Assembly: GCA_020852075.1 (NCBI GenBank)
Contig: JADZBN010000100.1
Span: forward strand, 1 to 53,538
DNA from: Bacteroidia bacterium
GTDB taxonomy: Bacteria > Bacteroidota > Bacteroidia > AKYH767-A > 2013-40CM-41-45
Length of the DNA: 53,538 nt
Reading direction: 5' to 3'
Each line of letters starts with the position of its first letter. Position 1 is the first letter of the stretch. Below the pieces are notes generated by a model. The model saw nothing but the letters and a program-made list of their open reading frames with translations, was not told where the DNA came from and did not search any database. Below are positions 25,291-35,300 of the stretch, piece after piece. Position numbers and translations under genes: made by a program.

Positions 25291-27051
25291 ATGGAGAATT
25301 TTATTGTTTCTGCCAGGAAATACAGGCCTTCCACCTTTAGCACGGTGGTAGGTCAGCCGTCCATAACCCAGACATTAAAAAATGCAATCATCAATCATCA
25401 CCTGGCGCAGGCATTCCTTTTTACAGGCCCGCGCGGAGTGGGAAAAACCACCACCGCACGGATTCTTGCCAAGACCATCAATTGCGAAAACATCTCTGCC
25501 TCGGCGGAGGCATGCAATTCCTGTCCTTCCTGCCTGACCTTTAATTCGGGACAATCACTGAACATTTATGAACTGGATGCAGCGTCCAATAATTCCGTGG
25601 ATGACATCCGAGCACTGGTGGATCAGGTACGATATCCTCCGCATCTCGGGAAATACAAGGTGTACATTATTGATGAGGTTCACATGCTCAGTCAGAGTGC
25701 ATTTAATGCCTTCCTGAAAACGCTTGAAGAACCGCCGTCCTATGCCATTTTTATCCTTGCAACTACCGAGAAGCACAAGATTATTCCCACCATCCTTTCC
25801 CGATGCCAGATTTTTGACTTCAGCAGGATCAGTGTGGAAGACATCGCAAAGCACCTCGCAGTAATTGCAACGAAGGAAAATGTGAATGCGGAAGAAGACG
25901 CTCTTCATGTGATTGCCCAGAAAGCAGATGGTGCCTTGCGGGATGCCCTAAGTCTGTTTGACCAGTTGGTAAGTTTTGCGGGTAACCACCTTCGTTACAG
26001 GGATGTAATCACTAACCTGAATGTTCTGGATTACGATTATTATTTCCGCATAACGGAAGATCTGCTGGCGGGAAATATGTCTTCGGTATTACTTGTGTTT
26101 AATGAAATTCTGAACCACGGTTTCGACGGACATAATTTTATAAATGGTCTTGCTTCCCATTTCCGTGACCTCCTTGTTTGCAAGGATATTGAAACCCTTG
26201 TATTACTGGAAGTCAGTCAGAATATCCGGGAAAAATATAAAATACAATCTGGTAATTGCGGCAGTTCCTGGCTTCTCGAACTGCTGGAGATTGCCGACAA
26301 GTGTGACATGGGTTACCGCACTGCGAAAAATCAGCGGCTGCATGTAGAACTTGCCCTGATCCGGATGTGTTCTACAGGAAAAAGCAACAATACCATTACG
26401 GAATATTCCAAAAAAAAAGCTGAGTCCGCAGCAGGTAATAATAGTCCCGCCGGAATAAAAGAAGGTGCCGCTGCTGTTCCTTCAGATCCGGCTGTTAAAA
26501 CTACTCCTGCCGGAGGTCAGAGCAAATCACCCCAGCCTGTTTCGGCTACACCACAGCCACCACCCGTTACATCATCCCCTGCATCAAGAGGTACAAAGAC
26601 CATTTCCATAAGCAAGGGGTTGTATAAAAGCACTGAAAATGGAAGTAACCAGGCAGCCGAAAGCCTGCCTGAACTTTCAGGAAAATTCACCCAGCAGGAA
26701 CTTGAAATTGCCTGGAATGATGTTGCAACCAGTGTGGAAAAACAGGGAAAAATCAGTCTTCATACGGCCTTGGTGAAACGAAAACCTGAGCTCAGGGAAA
26801 ATAATAAGGTTCACTTTGTCCTTGACAGCGCTGCCATTGAAAAGGACTTTTCTGAAATGAAATCTGAATTACTGGCCTTTTTAAGAAAACAACTTTCAAA
26901 CACCCAAATTCAGGTGGAGACGGTGGTTGAATTGAGAACGGATGATACATCCACTCCATACACTCCTTCTGAAAAATTTCGCAAGATGGCGGCATCCAAT
27001 CCAGCTATGCATGAGTTGAGGAAAAGATTTGATTTGGATATTGAATATTAA
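25291..27051 (+). CDS. dnaX: DNA polymerase III subunits gamma and tau
   Basis: Clamp-loader ATPase of the replisome, 586 aa. Walker A GPRGVGKTT is at residues 46-54, four zinc-binding cysteines are at 65, 75, 78 and 81, and the Walker B/DEAH-like DEVHMLS is near 126, followed by the sensor-1 ATTEKHKIIPTILSRC. A low-complexity Pro/Ser/Ala linker (~residues 385-450) leads to a shorter tau-like C-terminal domain. No slippery A-rich frameshift site for a separate gamma was noted in the expected place. Start ATG 25291 follows a good promoter. Confidence 0.95.
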   Translation: MENFIVSARKYRPSTFSTVVGQPSITQTLKNAIINHHLAQAFLFTGPRGVGKTTTARILAKTINCENISASAEACNSCPSCLTFNSGQSLNIYELDAASNNSVDDIRALVDQVRYPPHLGKYKVYIIDEVHMLSQSAFNAFLKTLEEPPSYAIFILATTEKHKIIPTILSRCQIFDFSRISVEDIAKHLAVIATKENVNAEEDALHVIAQKADGALRDALSLFDQLVSFAGNHLRYRDVITNLNVLDYDYYFRITEDLLAGNMSSVLLVFNEILNHGFDGHNFINGLASHFRDLLVCKDIETLVLLEVSQNIREKYKIQSGNCGSSWLLELLEIADKCDMGYRTAKNQRLHVELALIRMCSTGKSNNTITEYSKKKAESAAGNNSPAGIKEGAAAVPSDPAVKTTPAGGQSKSPQPVSATPQPPPVTSSPASRGTKTISISKGLYKSTENGSNQAAESLPELSGKFTQQELEIAWNDVATSVEKQGKISLHTALVKRKPELRENNKVHFVLDSAAIEKDFSEMKSELLAFLRKQLSNTQIQVETVVELRTDDTSTPYTPSEKFRKMAASNPAMHELRKRFDLDIEY

Positions 27052-27775
27052 CCGATAGCAAGGATTGAAATGAGGCTTTCCGGGCAATAACCTACCCCGG
27101 CAAAAACTCTTCCGGAGAATTTCTTATACATTTACAATACTAATTTGAAAGCGGCCGGACTTGGGCAAATACTCCGGCTCCATTGCTTCGGGCAAACCTC
27201 AAGATTAAAAATCAATTACCCTGAATTTATTGATCTCCAATATGTGTTCGCATACCGGATATCAGGAGAAATAGCAGCATATACACTTCAAAAAACTACG
27301 GCTATTAGGTCACAAAAAACAATTTAACCCTTTTATCCATGCATAGGTACCGGCCGCATTAGCCGACAGGTTACACCAAAAAATATAATACATTTAATTA
27401 TTCATCATATTTGGAAGTTACCCCGTTGCATTATTCATGTTTTGCTTCACTTATTTTTCCTGTAGTGCTGCAATCCTGTTGCTGAATCCGTGAAGGAATG
27501 AAATTTGTTCCGGTTTCAGTTTATCTATGTAAAATCCGCTGAATGGGGTATAATTCATGCCTTAGGTCTTTCCATTTTTTGCGCTCATTTCAGGTTTCTC
27601 AGTCGCGCCAAAATTGCCAATAAACATCCGTGTTACTTTATATTTCTCTTTGGGATTTATCCATTTTCAAGGCATGTTCCACTCAATCACATAACTATCT
27701 GTTGGTCAATATATTATGAATAATCCCATACACCATAACCGGTAGGTAAATACTGCATTTCAGACGGGGAAACTC

Positions 27776-27806
27776 TTGATAATCCAGATCATATTTTGTA
27801 TATTTA
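27776..27806 (+). promoter_or_regulatory. Probable gyrB promoter
   Basis: TTG (27776-27778), 20-base spacer, TATATTTA (27799-27806). It predicts a start near 27812, just before the hairpin at 27819, and a leader of about 95 nt. Confidence 0.5.
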
Positions 27807-27818
27807 CAACATATTGAA

Positions 27819-27848
27819 AGCTGATAATGAATCAGCTATTTTTTATTT
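27819..27848 (+). terminator. Terminator-like hairpin in the gyrB leader (attenuator candidate)
   Basis: AGCTGAT (27819-27825), loop AATGA, ATCAGCT (27831-27837), then ATTTTTTATTT. The seven-base stem and T-run look like an intrinsic terminator, but it lies after the likely gyrB promoter and 60 bases before gyrB. Read-through control is an inference; it could instead be an ordinary terminator for dnaX if the promoter lies downstream of it. Confidence 0.5.
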
Positions 27849-27906
27849 CAGGCGCGGGATGAACCATTCCTGAAAGGGGCGGGGGAAATAAACCGAAACA
27901 ATACGA

Positions 27907-29910
27907 ATGAGTGATCTTATTAACGACAAAGTGAGCAAATCTGAACCTGTTTCCGACCTTACGGCAAAGAAAAAATCCCAGGAATATTCAGCAGAAAGCA
28001 TTCAGGTACTGGAGGGGCTTGAAGCCGTACGAAAGCGGCCGGCCATGTACATTGGTGATACGGGGATCAAAGGCCTTCACCACCTGGTTTATGAGGTCGT
28101 GGATAACTCCATTGACGAGGCCCTGGCAGGTTATTGCCGGAATATTGATGTAATTATCCGGCAAGACAACAGCATTACCGTGCAGGATGACGGAAGAGGA
28201 ATTCCCACGGATTTTCATCCAAAGGAAAAGAAAAGTGCCCTTGAAGTTGTAATGACAGTCCTGCATGCCGGGGGAAAGTTTGATAAGGACTCTTACAAGG
28301 TTTCCGGTGGTTTACACGGAGTAGGCGTTTCCTGTGTGAATGCGCTTTCTTCACATCTTAAGGTGGAAGTACACCGTGAGGGAAAAATATTTATACAGGA
28401 ATATAGTTGTGGTAAGCCCTTGTATGAGGTCAGGGTAGCAGGTGAAACTCAAAAAACCGGGACCATTACTACATTTACTCCTGACCATTCAATTTTTACG
28501 TCCGTAGTTTACCTATATGATAACCTTGCCACCCGGCTGCGTGAACTTGCGTTTTTGAATAAAGGCATCCGCTTGTCCATCACGGATGAGCGTACTTCCG
28601 AAGGCGATGACAAAAATCATTCGGAAAGTTTTTTCAGTGAAGGGGGACTCAGGGAGTTTGTTGAATTTCTGGATGCCAACCGGGAAAAGCTGATCCAGGA
28701 GCCTATTTATATGGAGGGTGAACGATCAGGAATACCGGTAGAGGTAGCCATGCAATACAATACCTCGTTCAATGAGAACGTACATTCTTACGTAAACAAC
28801 ATTAATACCCACGAAGGTGGAACGCACCTTGCGGGCTTCCGCCGTGCACTTACCCGTACGCTGAAATCCTATGCGGAAAAGTCAGGAACACTCGAAAAAC
28901 TCAAATTCGAGATCAGCGGGGATGATTTCCGCGAAGGCCTCACAGCCATTGTATCCGTAAAGGTAGCCGAACCCCAGTTTGAAGGACAGACAAAAACCAA
29001 ACTTGGGAATAACGATGTCATGGGTGCAGTTGACCAGGCCGTGAGCGATATGCTCAGCAATTACCTGGAGGAACACCCACGTGAAGCAAGACTTATTGTT
29101 GACAAGGTTATCCTCGCAGCAACTGCACGCCATGCAGCCCGTAAAGCAAGGGAACTTGTCCAGAGAAAAAATGTCCTTTCAGGTTCAGGTCTTCCCGGTA
29201 AACTTTCTGACTGTTCCGACAGCGATCCCGAAGTATGCGAATTGTTCCTTGTCGAGGGAGATTCTGCGGGCGGCACCGCCAAACAGGGGCGTGACCGTGG
29301 TTTTCAGGCCATACTTCCGCTCCGTGGTAAAATCCTGAATGTGGAAAAGGCCATGGAGTATAAAATTTATGAAAACGAAGAGATCCGGAATATTTTCACG
29401 GCGCTTGGAGTTTACAGGGACGATAGCAGGGAAGGCAGGCCACTGATCATGGACAAGATCCGTTACCACAAGATCGTTATCATGACCGATGCCGATGTGG
29501 ACGGAAGCCATATTACCACCCTGATCCTTACATTCTTCTTCCGGCACATGAAAGAAATGATCGAAGAGGGTTACCTCTATATTGCCACTCCCCCGCTCTA
29601 CCTTGTTAAGAAAGGTAAAGATCAGGTATATGCATGGACAGATGAGGAAAGGCAGAACGCAGTACGCGAACTTGCAGGCGGAGGAAAAGAAGATAACGTA
29701 AATGTACAGCGATACAAAGGGCTTGGTGAGATGAATGCGGAACAGTTGTGGGAAACCACCATGAATCCTTCAACCAGGACGCTCCGTAAGGTCACCATTG
29801 AAAGTGCCGCAGAGGCAGACAGGATATTTTCCATGCTTATGGGCGATGATGTTCCTCCGAGAAGGGAATTCATTGAAAAGAACGCCAGATACGCAAAGAT
29901 TGATGCCTGA
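27907..29910 (+). CDS. gyrB: DNA gyrase subunit B
   Basis: ATPase subunit of gyrase, which supercoils DNA. 667 aa, without the ~170-residue insertion of E. coli GyrB. GHKL ATPase motifs are EVVDNSIDEA (residue ~58), QDDGRGIP and SGGLHGVGVSCVNALS; the TOPRIM domain has EGDSAGGTAKQGRDR, PLRGKILNVEKA and MTDADVDGSHI; the C-terminal RYKGLGEMNAEQLWETTMNP is intact. ParE is possible by homology, but this form fits GyrB of Bacteroidota better. Confidence 0.93.
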   Translation: MSDLINDKVSKSEPVSDLTAKKKSQEYSAESIQVLEGLEAVRKRPAMYIGDTGIKGLHHLVYEVVDNSIDEALAGYCRNIDVIIRQDNSITVQDDGRGIPTDFHPKEKKSALEVVMTVLHAGGKFDKDSYKVSGGLHGVGVSCVNALSSHLKVEVHREGKIFIQEYSCGKPLYEVRVAGETQKTGTITTFTPDHSIFTSVVYLYDNLATRLRELAFLNKGIRLSITDERTSEGDDKNHSESFFSEGGLREFVEFLDANREKLIQEPIYMEGERSGIPVEVAMQYNTSFNENVHSYVNNINTHEGGTHLAGFRRALTRTLKSYAEKSGTLEKLKFEISGDDFREGLTAIVSVKVAEPQFEGQTKTKLGNNDVMGAVDQAVSDMLSNYLEEHPREARLIVDKVILAATARHAARKARELVQRKNVLSGSGLPGKLSDCSDSDPEVCELFLVEGDSAGGTAKQGRDRGFQAILPLRGKILNVEKAMEYKIYENEEIRNIFTALGVYRDDSREGRPLIMDKIRYHKIVIMTDADVDGSHITTLILTFFFRHMKEMIEEGYLYIATPPLYLVKKGKDQVYAWTDEERQNAVRELAGGGKEDNVNVQRYKGLGEMNAEQLWETTMNPSTRTLRKVTIESAAEADRIFSMLMGDDVPPRREFIEKNARYAKIDA

Positions 29911-29920
29911 CTATGGCAAG

Positions 29921-29948
29921 AAAAAATCCCGGTTAACCGGGATTTTTT
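29921..29948. terminator. Bidirectional terminator gyrB / methyltransferase
   Basis: Perfect twelve-base arms AAAAAATCCCGG (29921-29932) and CCGGGATTTTTT (29937-29948) with a TTAA loop; T-runs occur on both strands. It separates gyrB from the convergent methyltransferase. Confidence 0.95.
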
Positions 29949-29955
29949 AGTTTAT

Positions 29956-30807
29956 TCAAACTGCTTTTTCTCCTGTAATAACAATCCCTCCCATAGGCAG
30001 CCTGACATTTCCATCCTGACATCTTTCTTTCACTGTGACATAAACTTTTTCACGGATTTTTGTAACGGTGTTCTCATCAGCTTTTGAAAGAACCGCAACA
30101 AATGGAGCTGAAAGTTCGGTTAAGCTTTCCCAATACTTTTGAGCGGTTTCGAAATCACCGGTCCCGTCAATTACTTTTTCAGAAACATTCATTAATCCGG
30201 TACTGGTGAAAATATTTTTCATTAATCCGGGTGCGGCGCAACGGAACATTCCCGGGGCGCCCGGTGGTGGCGGCTGAACTTCAATAAATTGAGAAATAGA
30301 CTGCAACATAATAGTGATCCAGGGATTGGATTCCGGCCCCGTCCACACCGAGGCGCATATTTTTCCTCCGGGTTTCAGAACACGCACCATTTCAGACAGG
30401 GCCATTTTCATGTCAGGAAAAAACATAAAACCCATGCGGCAACTGACATGATCAAATGTACTATCCTCAAATGGAAGTTCTGAAACATCCGCTACCAAAC
30501 AATCGTAGTTTCTGATTCCTTTAGCAACAGAATGTTCTTTTGCCACTTCCAGCATTCCTTCAGAATTATCAATCCCGGTTACTTTACCATTGGGCATCAT
30601 CTTAGCCATTGTAAGTCCCGGCTCTCCGGTTCCGGTCGCAACGTCCAGGATATGCTGCCCATCACGGGGCGAAAGCATCCTGATGATTTCCTCTCCGAAA
30701 GGTTTCAGAAATCTCATTGTCCAGTTATCCCATTTTTTCCATCCGGGTGAAAAATGGTTCCACGATTCTTTCTGCTGATCGCGGATTTGTTCGAGTTTTG
30801 TTTCCAT
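29956..30807 (-). CDS. Class I SAM-dependent methyltransferase (UbiE-like)
   Basis: A 283-aa cytosolic methyltransferase. SAM motif I is ILDVATGTGEPGLTMA (~residue 48), then VTGIDNSEGMLEVAKE, DVSELPFEDSTFDHVSCRMGFMFF and VLKPGGKICASVW, the order found in UbiE/COQ5-type enzymes. The substrate is unknown. ATG 30807 gives the conserved start METKLEQIRDQQKESW; ATG 30900 would add 31 unrelated residues covering the upstream control region. Single-gene unit. Confidence 0.8.
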   Translation of the reverse strand: METKLEQIRDQQKESWNHFSPGWKKWDNWTMRFLKPFGEEIIRMLSPRDGQHILDVATGTGEPGLTMAKMMPNGKVTGIDNSEGMLEVAKEHSVAKGIRNYDCLVADVSELPFEDSTFDHVSCRMGFMFFPDMKMALSEMVRVLKPGGKICASVWTGPESNPWITIMLQSISQFIEVQPPPPGAPGMFRCAAPGLMKNIFTSTGLMNVSEKVIDGTGDFETAQKYWESLTELSAPFVAVLSKADENTVTKIREKVYVTVKERCQDGNVRLPMGGIVITGEKAV

Positions 30808-30852
30808 GTTTTCGGGGTTAAATGAAGTGTAATTTACAGGTAAATTTTGAAA

Positions 30853-30873
30853 AATGCCAGAATAGTTGGCATT
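30853..30873. promoter_or_regulatory. Inverted repeat upstream of the methyltransferase
   Basis: AATGCCA (30853-30859) and TGGCATT (30867-30873) with a seven-base spacer, about 50 bases upstream of ATG 30807. Size and place fit a dimeric regulator site; no -7 box of good quality is seen next to it. Confidence 0.35.
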
Positions 30874-31063
30874 AACTTCAACAAAAAAACCCATGGCCAA
30901 TGAAACATGAAATCAGATGGTCAACAACAATGCAATCTCCAATCCGGATCTGAATACCACTCCAGCGGAAATATGGTTCGCAGCATTCCTTTTTCTTGCA
31001 AAATCCGCAATCAATTCCATCGTACTTTCTGTGAATGGCATACGATCAAGAAGTCAGCGTTTA

Positions 31064-31096
31064 CAAAAAGTATCCGGACTCTGAAGGATCCGGATA
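31064..31096 (-). terminator. Terminator of the amidohydrolase gene
   Basis: TATCCGGA (31071-31078) and TCCGGATA (31089-31096) form a perfect eight-base stem; on the minus strand it is followed by CTTTTTG (complement of 31064-31070). It starts seven bases after the amidohydrolase stop. Confidence 0.8.
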
Positions 31097-31102
31097 AACC
31101 GG

Positions 31103-32290
31103 TCAACTTCCCAGCTCACAAACCGCCAGCCAGGCCATAAGGCCCATGCCGGTTTCCAGGGCGGCTTCATCAATATCGAAGGTGGGAGTATGAACCGATG
31201 AAGTGATTCCTTTATTTTCGTTGCGGATACCCAGGCGGTAAAAACAGGACGGCACTTCCTGCGAATAAAATGAAAAATCTTCGGCAGCCATCCATATTTC
31301 CAGCTCTTCCACATTCTCCTTCCCAAGGTAATGCTCCGCAAAACCACGAAGCCGGCCTGTAAGATTTTCATCATTGACCAGGAACGGGTAACCCCTCCTG
31401 ATTTCAAATTCGCACGCTCCTCCCATGCTCTCCGAGATTCCTTTCGCCACCTGCTTCATGAGCTGATGCGCCTCATCTCTCCAGGATTCATTGAGTGTGC
31501 GAAAGGTTCCTTCCATATACACTTCATCCGGAATGACATTGGTGGCTCCTTCTGCAATCACCTTTCCAAAAGAAAGAACCGTGGGCAGGGAAGGCTTTGC
31601 CTTCCGTGACACCAGTTGCTGAAGTGCGACAAGAACCTGTGCAGCAATCATTACCGGGTCAATGGTGAGATGGGGCATAGCCCCGTGTCCCCCTTTGCCC
31701 TTTATCCGTACGTAAAGCTCATCGGTACTAGCCATGTACAGCCCTTTCCTGAAGCCCACCTTTCCGGCATTGATCTGCGGCATAACATGCTGTCCGATCA
31801 TGGAAGCGGGCCTGGGATTTTCCAGCACTCCTTCTTTAATCATCATGGAAGCCCCACCGGGGAGTTTTTCTTCACCAGGCTGGAAAACCAGCTTTATGGT
31901 TCCAGTGAAATCATTGCGCAGATCGTTCAGAATTTTTGCTGCACCAAGCAGGGAAGAAGTGTGGACATCGTGGCCGCAGGCATGCATGACACCTTCATTC
32001 CTGCTCCGGTATGCCACCTTGTTTTTCTCAACAATGGGAAGAGCATCCATGTCCGCCCGAAGAGCAATAGTCTTTGATGATGGATCTTTCCCTTTGATCT
32101 CAATAACCACCCCGGTACCGGCCATTCGTTTATGTTCAGTAAGTCCGAGATTGTCAAGTTGCTGTTCAATGATTTTCTGTGTTTCAAATTCATGAAAAGA
32201 CAATTCCGGGTGCATGTGCAGGTGTCTGCGCAATTCAACAATCTCAGGAAAATATTTTTTAGCCAGTGACTTTATCGGTTCTGTCAGCAT
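31103..32290 (-). CDS. M20-family amidohydrolase (N-acyl-amino-acid hydrolase type)
   Basis: A 395-aa zinc-dependent peptidase-family enzyme of the IAA-amino-acid/hippurate hydrolase type, which removes acyl groups from amino acids or small peptides. Metal-binding and active-site segments are ELRRHLHMHPELSFHE, ALRADMDALPI, MHACGHDVHTSSLLGAA, FQPGEEKLPGGASMM and the dimerisation GKGGHGAMPH; the C-terminal AAEDFSFY and SSVHTPTFDIDEAAL complete the site. It starts 45 bases after the propeller/barrel gene on the same strand. Substrate not assignable. Confidence 0.92.
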   Translation of the reverse strand: MLTEPIKSLAKKYFPEIVELRRHLHMHPELSFHEFETQKIIEQQLDNLGLTEHKRMAGTGVVIEIKGKDPSSKTIALRADMDALPIVEKNKVAYRSRNEGVMHACGHDVHTSSLLGAAKILNDLRNDFTGTIKLVFQPGEEKLPGGASMMIKEGVLENPRPASMIGQHVMPQINAGKVGFRKGLYMASTDELYVRIKGKGGHGAMPHLTIDPVMIAAQVLVALQQLVSRKAKPSLPTVLSFGKVIAEGATNVIPDEVYMEGTFRTLNESWRDEAHQLMKQVAKGISESMGGACEFEIRRGYPFLVNDENLTGRLRGFAEHYLGKENVEELEIWMAAEDFSFYSQEVPSCFYRLGIRNENKGITSSVHTPTFDIDEAALETGMGLMAWLAVCELGS

Positions 32291-32335
32291 GCGTAGTGAA
32301 CATTAGCACCAGGTATATCTATAAAAAAGAACGTA

Positions 32336-35300
32336 TCAGAAATCAAGGCCGAGAGAAAAATAAAATTTATACGGCAACACCACCCTGTTTTCCACTCCCC
32401 AGGCCCAGTCGGTACGCAGGAAGTACCCCAGTAACCGGGCACGCAGGCCGAAGCCAAAACCTCCCACAATCGGTTCGTTCTGGCTGGTAAGAGTGATCAG
32501 GAACGGCTGGTTGAAGATCGTTTGTGTATTCAGGGTGCTTGTGGAGTCGTAAGGATCCAGGCCGTTCCACGCAGAACCGATATCTCCGAAACCAATTACC
32601 TGGAATGTGTTGAAGAAATCCGATTTGATAGGCCGGTTAAACAGGTAACGGAATATGGGTATCCGGAGTTCTGAATTGATTAATGCAAAAGTATTTCCAT
32701 TTCTTATATTCTGATCAAAGCCTCTCATGTTTGTCGCCAGGGCCTGGAAATAATAATTCTGTGAGTAATCTATGGTAGTGTTGTAATTGAATTTCGGAGA
32801 GAACCAGTTGTCTGTTGCTCCCAGAAAATAAATAAGTTTCTCCTTACCGAATGAAGTGCTGGTAGCGAAACGGTTGGCCCATATAATTTCCCGGTGGATT
32901 TTCAGGTAATGCCTGACGTCAGCACCGATGATCACCATACCCGTGTTTTTCCTGTCGGCCTGCTTGTAGTACTCTCCGAAAATTTTCAGGCGTGTTCCGT
33001 TATACAGGTTCAACCCCATATTCAGGGTATTATCCAGCACGTATTCCAGTCTGCCGTTCACCCAGTGCAGGTAATCATTCGGTATCGTAAGTGAATTATA
33101 ATCCGTAGCAAGCACGGTCAGCCTGTCGTTCCGGTATGCGGCGGAACCTCTGATGCTGGAAACATCACTGAAGGGCCAGCTTGCACCAAAGCGGATTTCA
33201 TGTGAATGTAGCTTGGCGCCATATTGCGGCAACAGCAATGCCTGACGGTAAAATGTTATGGATTTATCAAGCCGTTTTTTGAAATTCTCGTAGCTCAGGA
33301 AATATTCATTTGCATCCAGGTTGAATGCCAGCCTGAAGCCTCCGGTAATTCTGTAATCATCAAGCAGATCACTGATCCCGAGCTTGAAAAATCCGGTGAG
33401 GCCGGGGTTGTAATAGATGGCACCACCACCCGTAAATAGCTGGTAACTCTGGTTGAGAAGGGTATTGCCCAGTTGTCCCTGGAAATAATCGGAGGCAAAT
33501 GCTGTCTCATAGTTCCGCTGTTTGGGAAGCGTACTGAAACCCGTATCGCTTTGCGGTGATTTTGTTTCCCTGTCCGGAAGGAAAGAAGAACCCGGCCCCG
33601 ACTTTTCTTTTCCGGTGTTTTTCTTTTTTGATTCGGGGAAGTCACTTTGAAAAACATAATTGTCTATATCCACTGCGTTCGAGTCGGACTGAACGGCGGG
33701 TGTTTCCGGAGGCCCTTCACGGATAACCTGTTCCGGACCGGGAGATCCGGCAGGAGGGTGAATGTCCTTACGCATCTCCTCATTTCTGAATAATGTTTTC
33801 GGAATAAGGTTCCCTGTATAGTTATCTGAGCGGGTTATTCTGTCCACTTTCATTCTGTACCGGCCATTGTAATAAAACACCTGGCTGATCCGGTTCCTCG
33901 AAAAATTCACATCCTGGGAAATGATGTTGCGGGGGTAATTGGTCAGGGGTTGATTGCTAACAATCATCCTGTAGTGTACGGTTGTATCCACATACGACAA
34001 TACACTATCCAATTGCGCCAGATACCGGTTCCGGATCCCGCTTTCATCACTCAGATAAGCAATATGAGAAGAATCATAGGGCATCGGTTCGGTTTCGTCT
34101 GCGTATGAAGTGCTTGTAATCCTTTTGAGGACATTTGATTTTCCTATGTAATCAAAATAAAATATATCGAGATTACTGTTGCGAGGGAGTATCCTGCCTT
34201 GTTCCACATTAAGTGTGTCATTCACCCTGTTGGATGAAAAAACAATCCCGGATGAATTGTTTATAAAGCGGGGATTGAAGTCATCATAAAAATCTTTAGT
34301 AATCTGTTCATAGGTCCTGGTTCTGAGATTATAAACAAAAATATCACTTTGTCCTTTCTGAACAGCAGATAAAACGATGGATTGACCGTCATCAGAATAT
34401 GAGAAATCAAGTACTTTTTCAAAATTGAAGAGTTTGCCTTCTTCGAATTTTTTTGTAGCAAGCGTATAGGTTCCGAGCCACATCTTTCCCTTCCGTTCAC
34501 GGATAACAGCCAGCAGCTGGCCGGTGGGGTGCCATGCTGTTACCGGGAATGAGAGATCAGTAGTTTGCGTATACGAGCGGTATCCGCCTTTAAGGATCTT
34601 TCTGTTTTTTTTCTTTTCGGAATCGTAGAGTTTCAGTTTATACTTACCGATGTCATTGGTCACGTACGCGGTGTATCTTCCATCAGGGCTGGTATGCAAC
34701 TGATCATACACAAGAAATGATTTAGGCTTTTTAACAATTCCGAAATTGGTAAGAGTATCTCTTCCGGAATCAGAATTCAGGTACAGATTCCGGACATATT
34801 CTGTCCAGTTCGAAGTCAGTTCTTTCAGGGAAACGCCCAGCACATATGAAAAACCACTTTCGATATTCCTGTTGATCCGTGTCATATACAGGAGGTTCGA
34901 AACGGAAGATTCACTATAGGTATCCACAATGTATTTCCACATTGAATGTCCGGCATACATGGCATCCAGGCCATGGAGGTGATTGAATGACCTGTACTTT
35001 TTACTTACTACGCCGTCACGCATCCGGTTGTCTATGTCTGTATCCCAGGGTTTTGAAATATAGGAGATCAGACCGTAAAGATACCAGTCGGGTAGCGTCA
35101 GCAGGGCGGAATTCTGGATCCGGTCTTTCACATCACCACCGTACATAATCTGGTCAATCAGAACACGGGCAATGCCCGCCCTGATCTGTTTTCTCATGGA
35201 TTCATGATCGCCTGTAAAATAAAGGATCACTTTATTTCCCACACTCTGGGTAAGGCCTCCGGTATTATTATTGAGTTCGTCTGATTGAAGACCGACGTTT

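Larger units (their letters stand above)
27052..27906. other. Long gap between dnaX and gyrB
   Basis: About 855 bases, AT-rich in the second half. The only frames (27145-27327, 27505-27723) lack recognisable features, and TTTATCCAT at two places is only a poor match to a DnaA box, so I do not call an origin. The last ~130 bases contain a probable gyrB promoter and a leader hairpin. No other feature seen. Confidence 0.5.

Noticed and set aside
25675-25990. dnaX programmed frameshift site
   Set aside because: I saw no A-rich slippery heptamer with a downstream stop in the expected region; the long AAAAAAAA run near 26410 lies in the linker and would need experimental support.
27300-27680. Replication origin near gyrB
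   Set aside because: TTTATCCAT occurs at two places, but it differs from the DnaA box and there is no cluster of boxes; dnaA and dnaN are absent.
27505-27723. 72-aa frame in the dnaX-gyrB gap
   Set aside because: Composition rich in His, Phe, Cys and Ile with no recognisable motif and no start signal; reads like chance in AT-rich DNA.
32266-32490. Short frames antisense to large genes
   Set aside because: These are shadows of the coding strand, with no own promoter or recognisable product.
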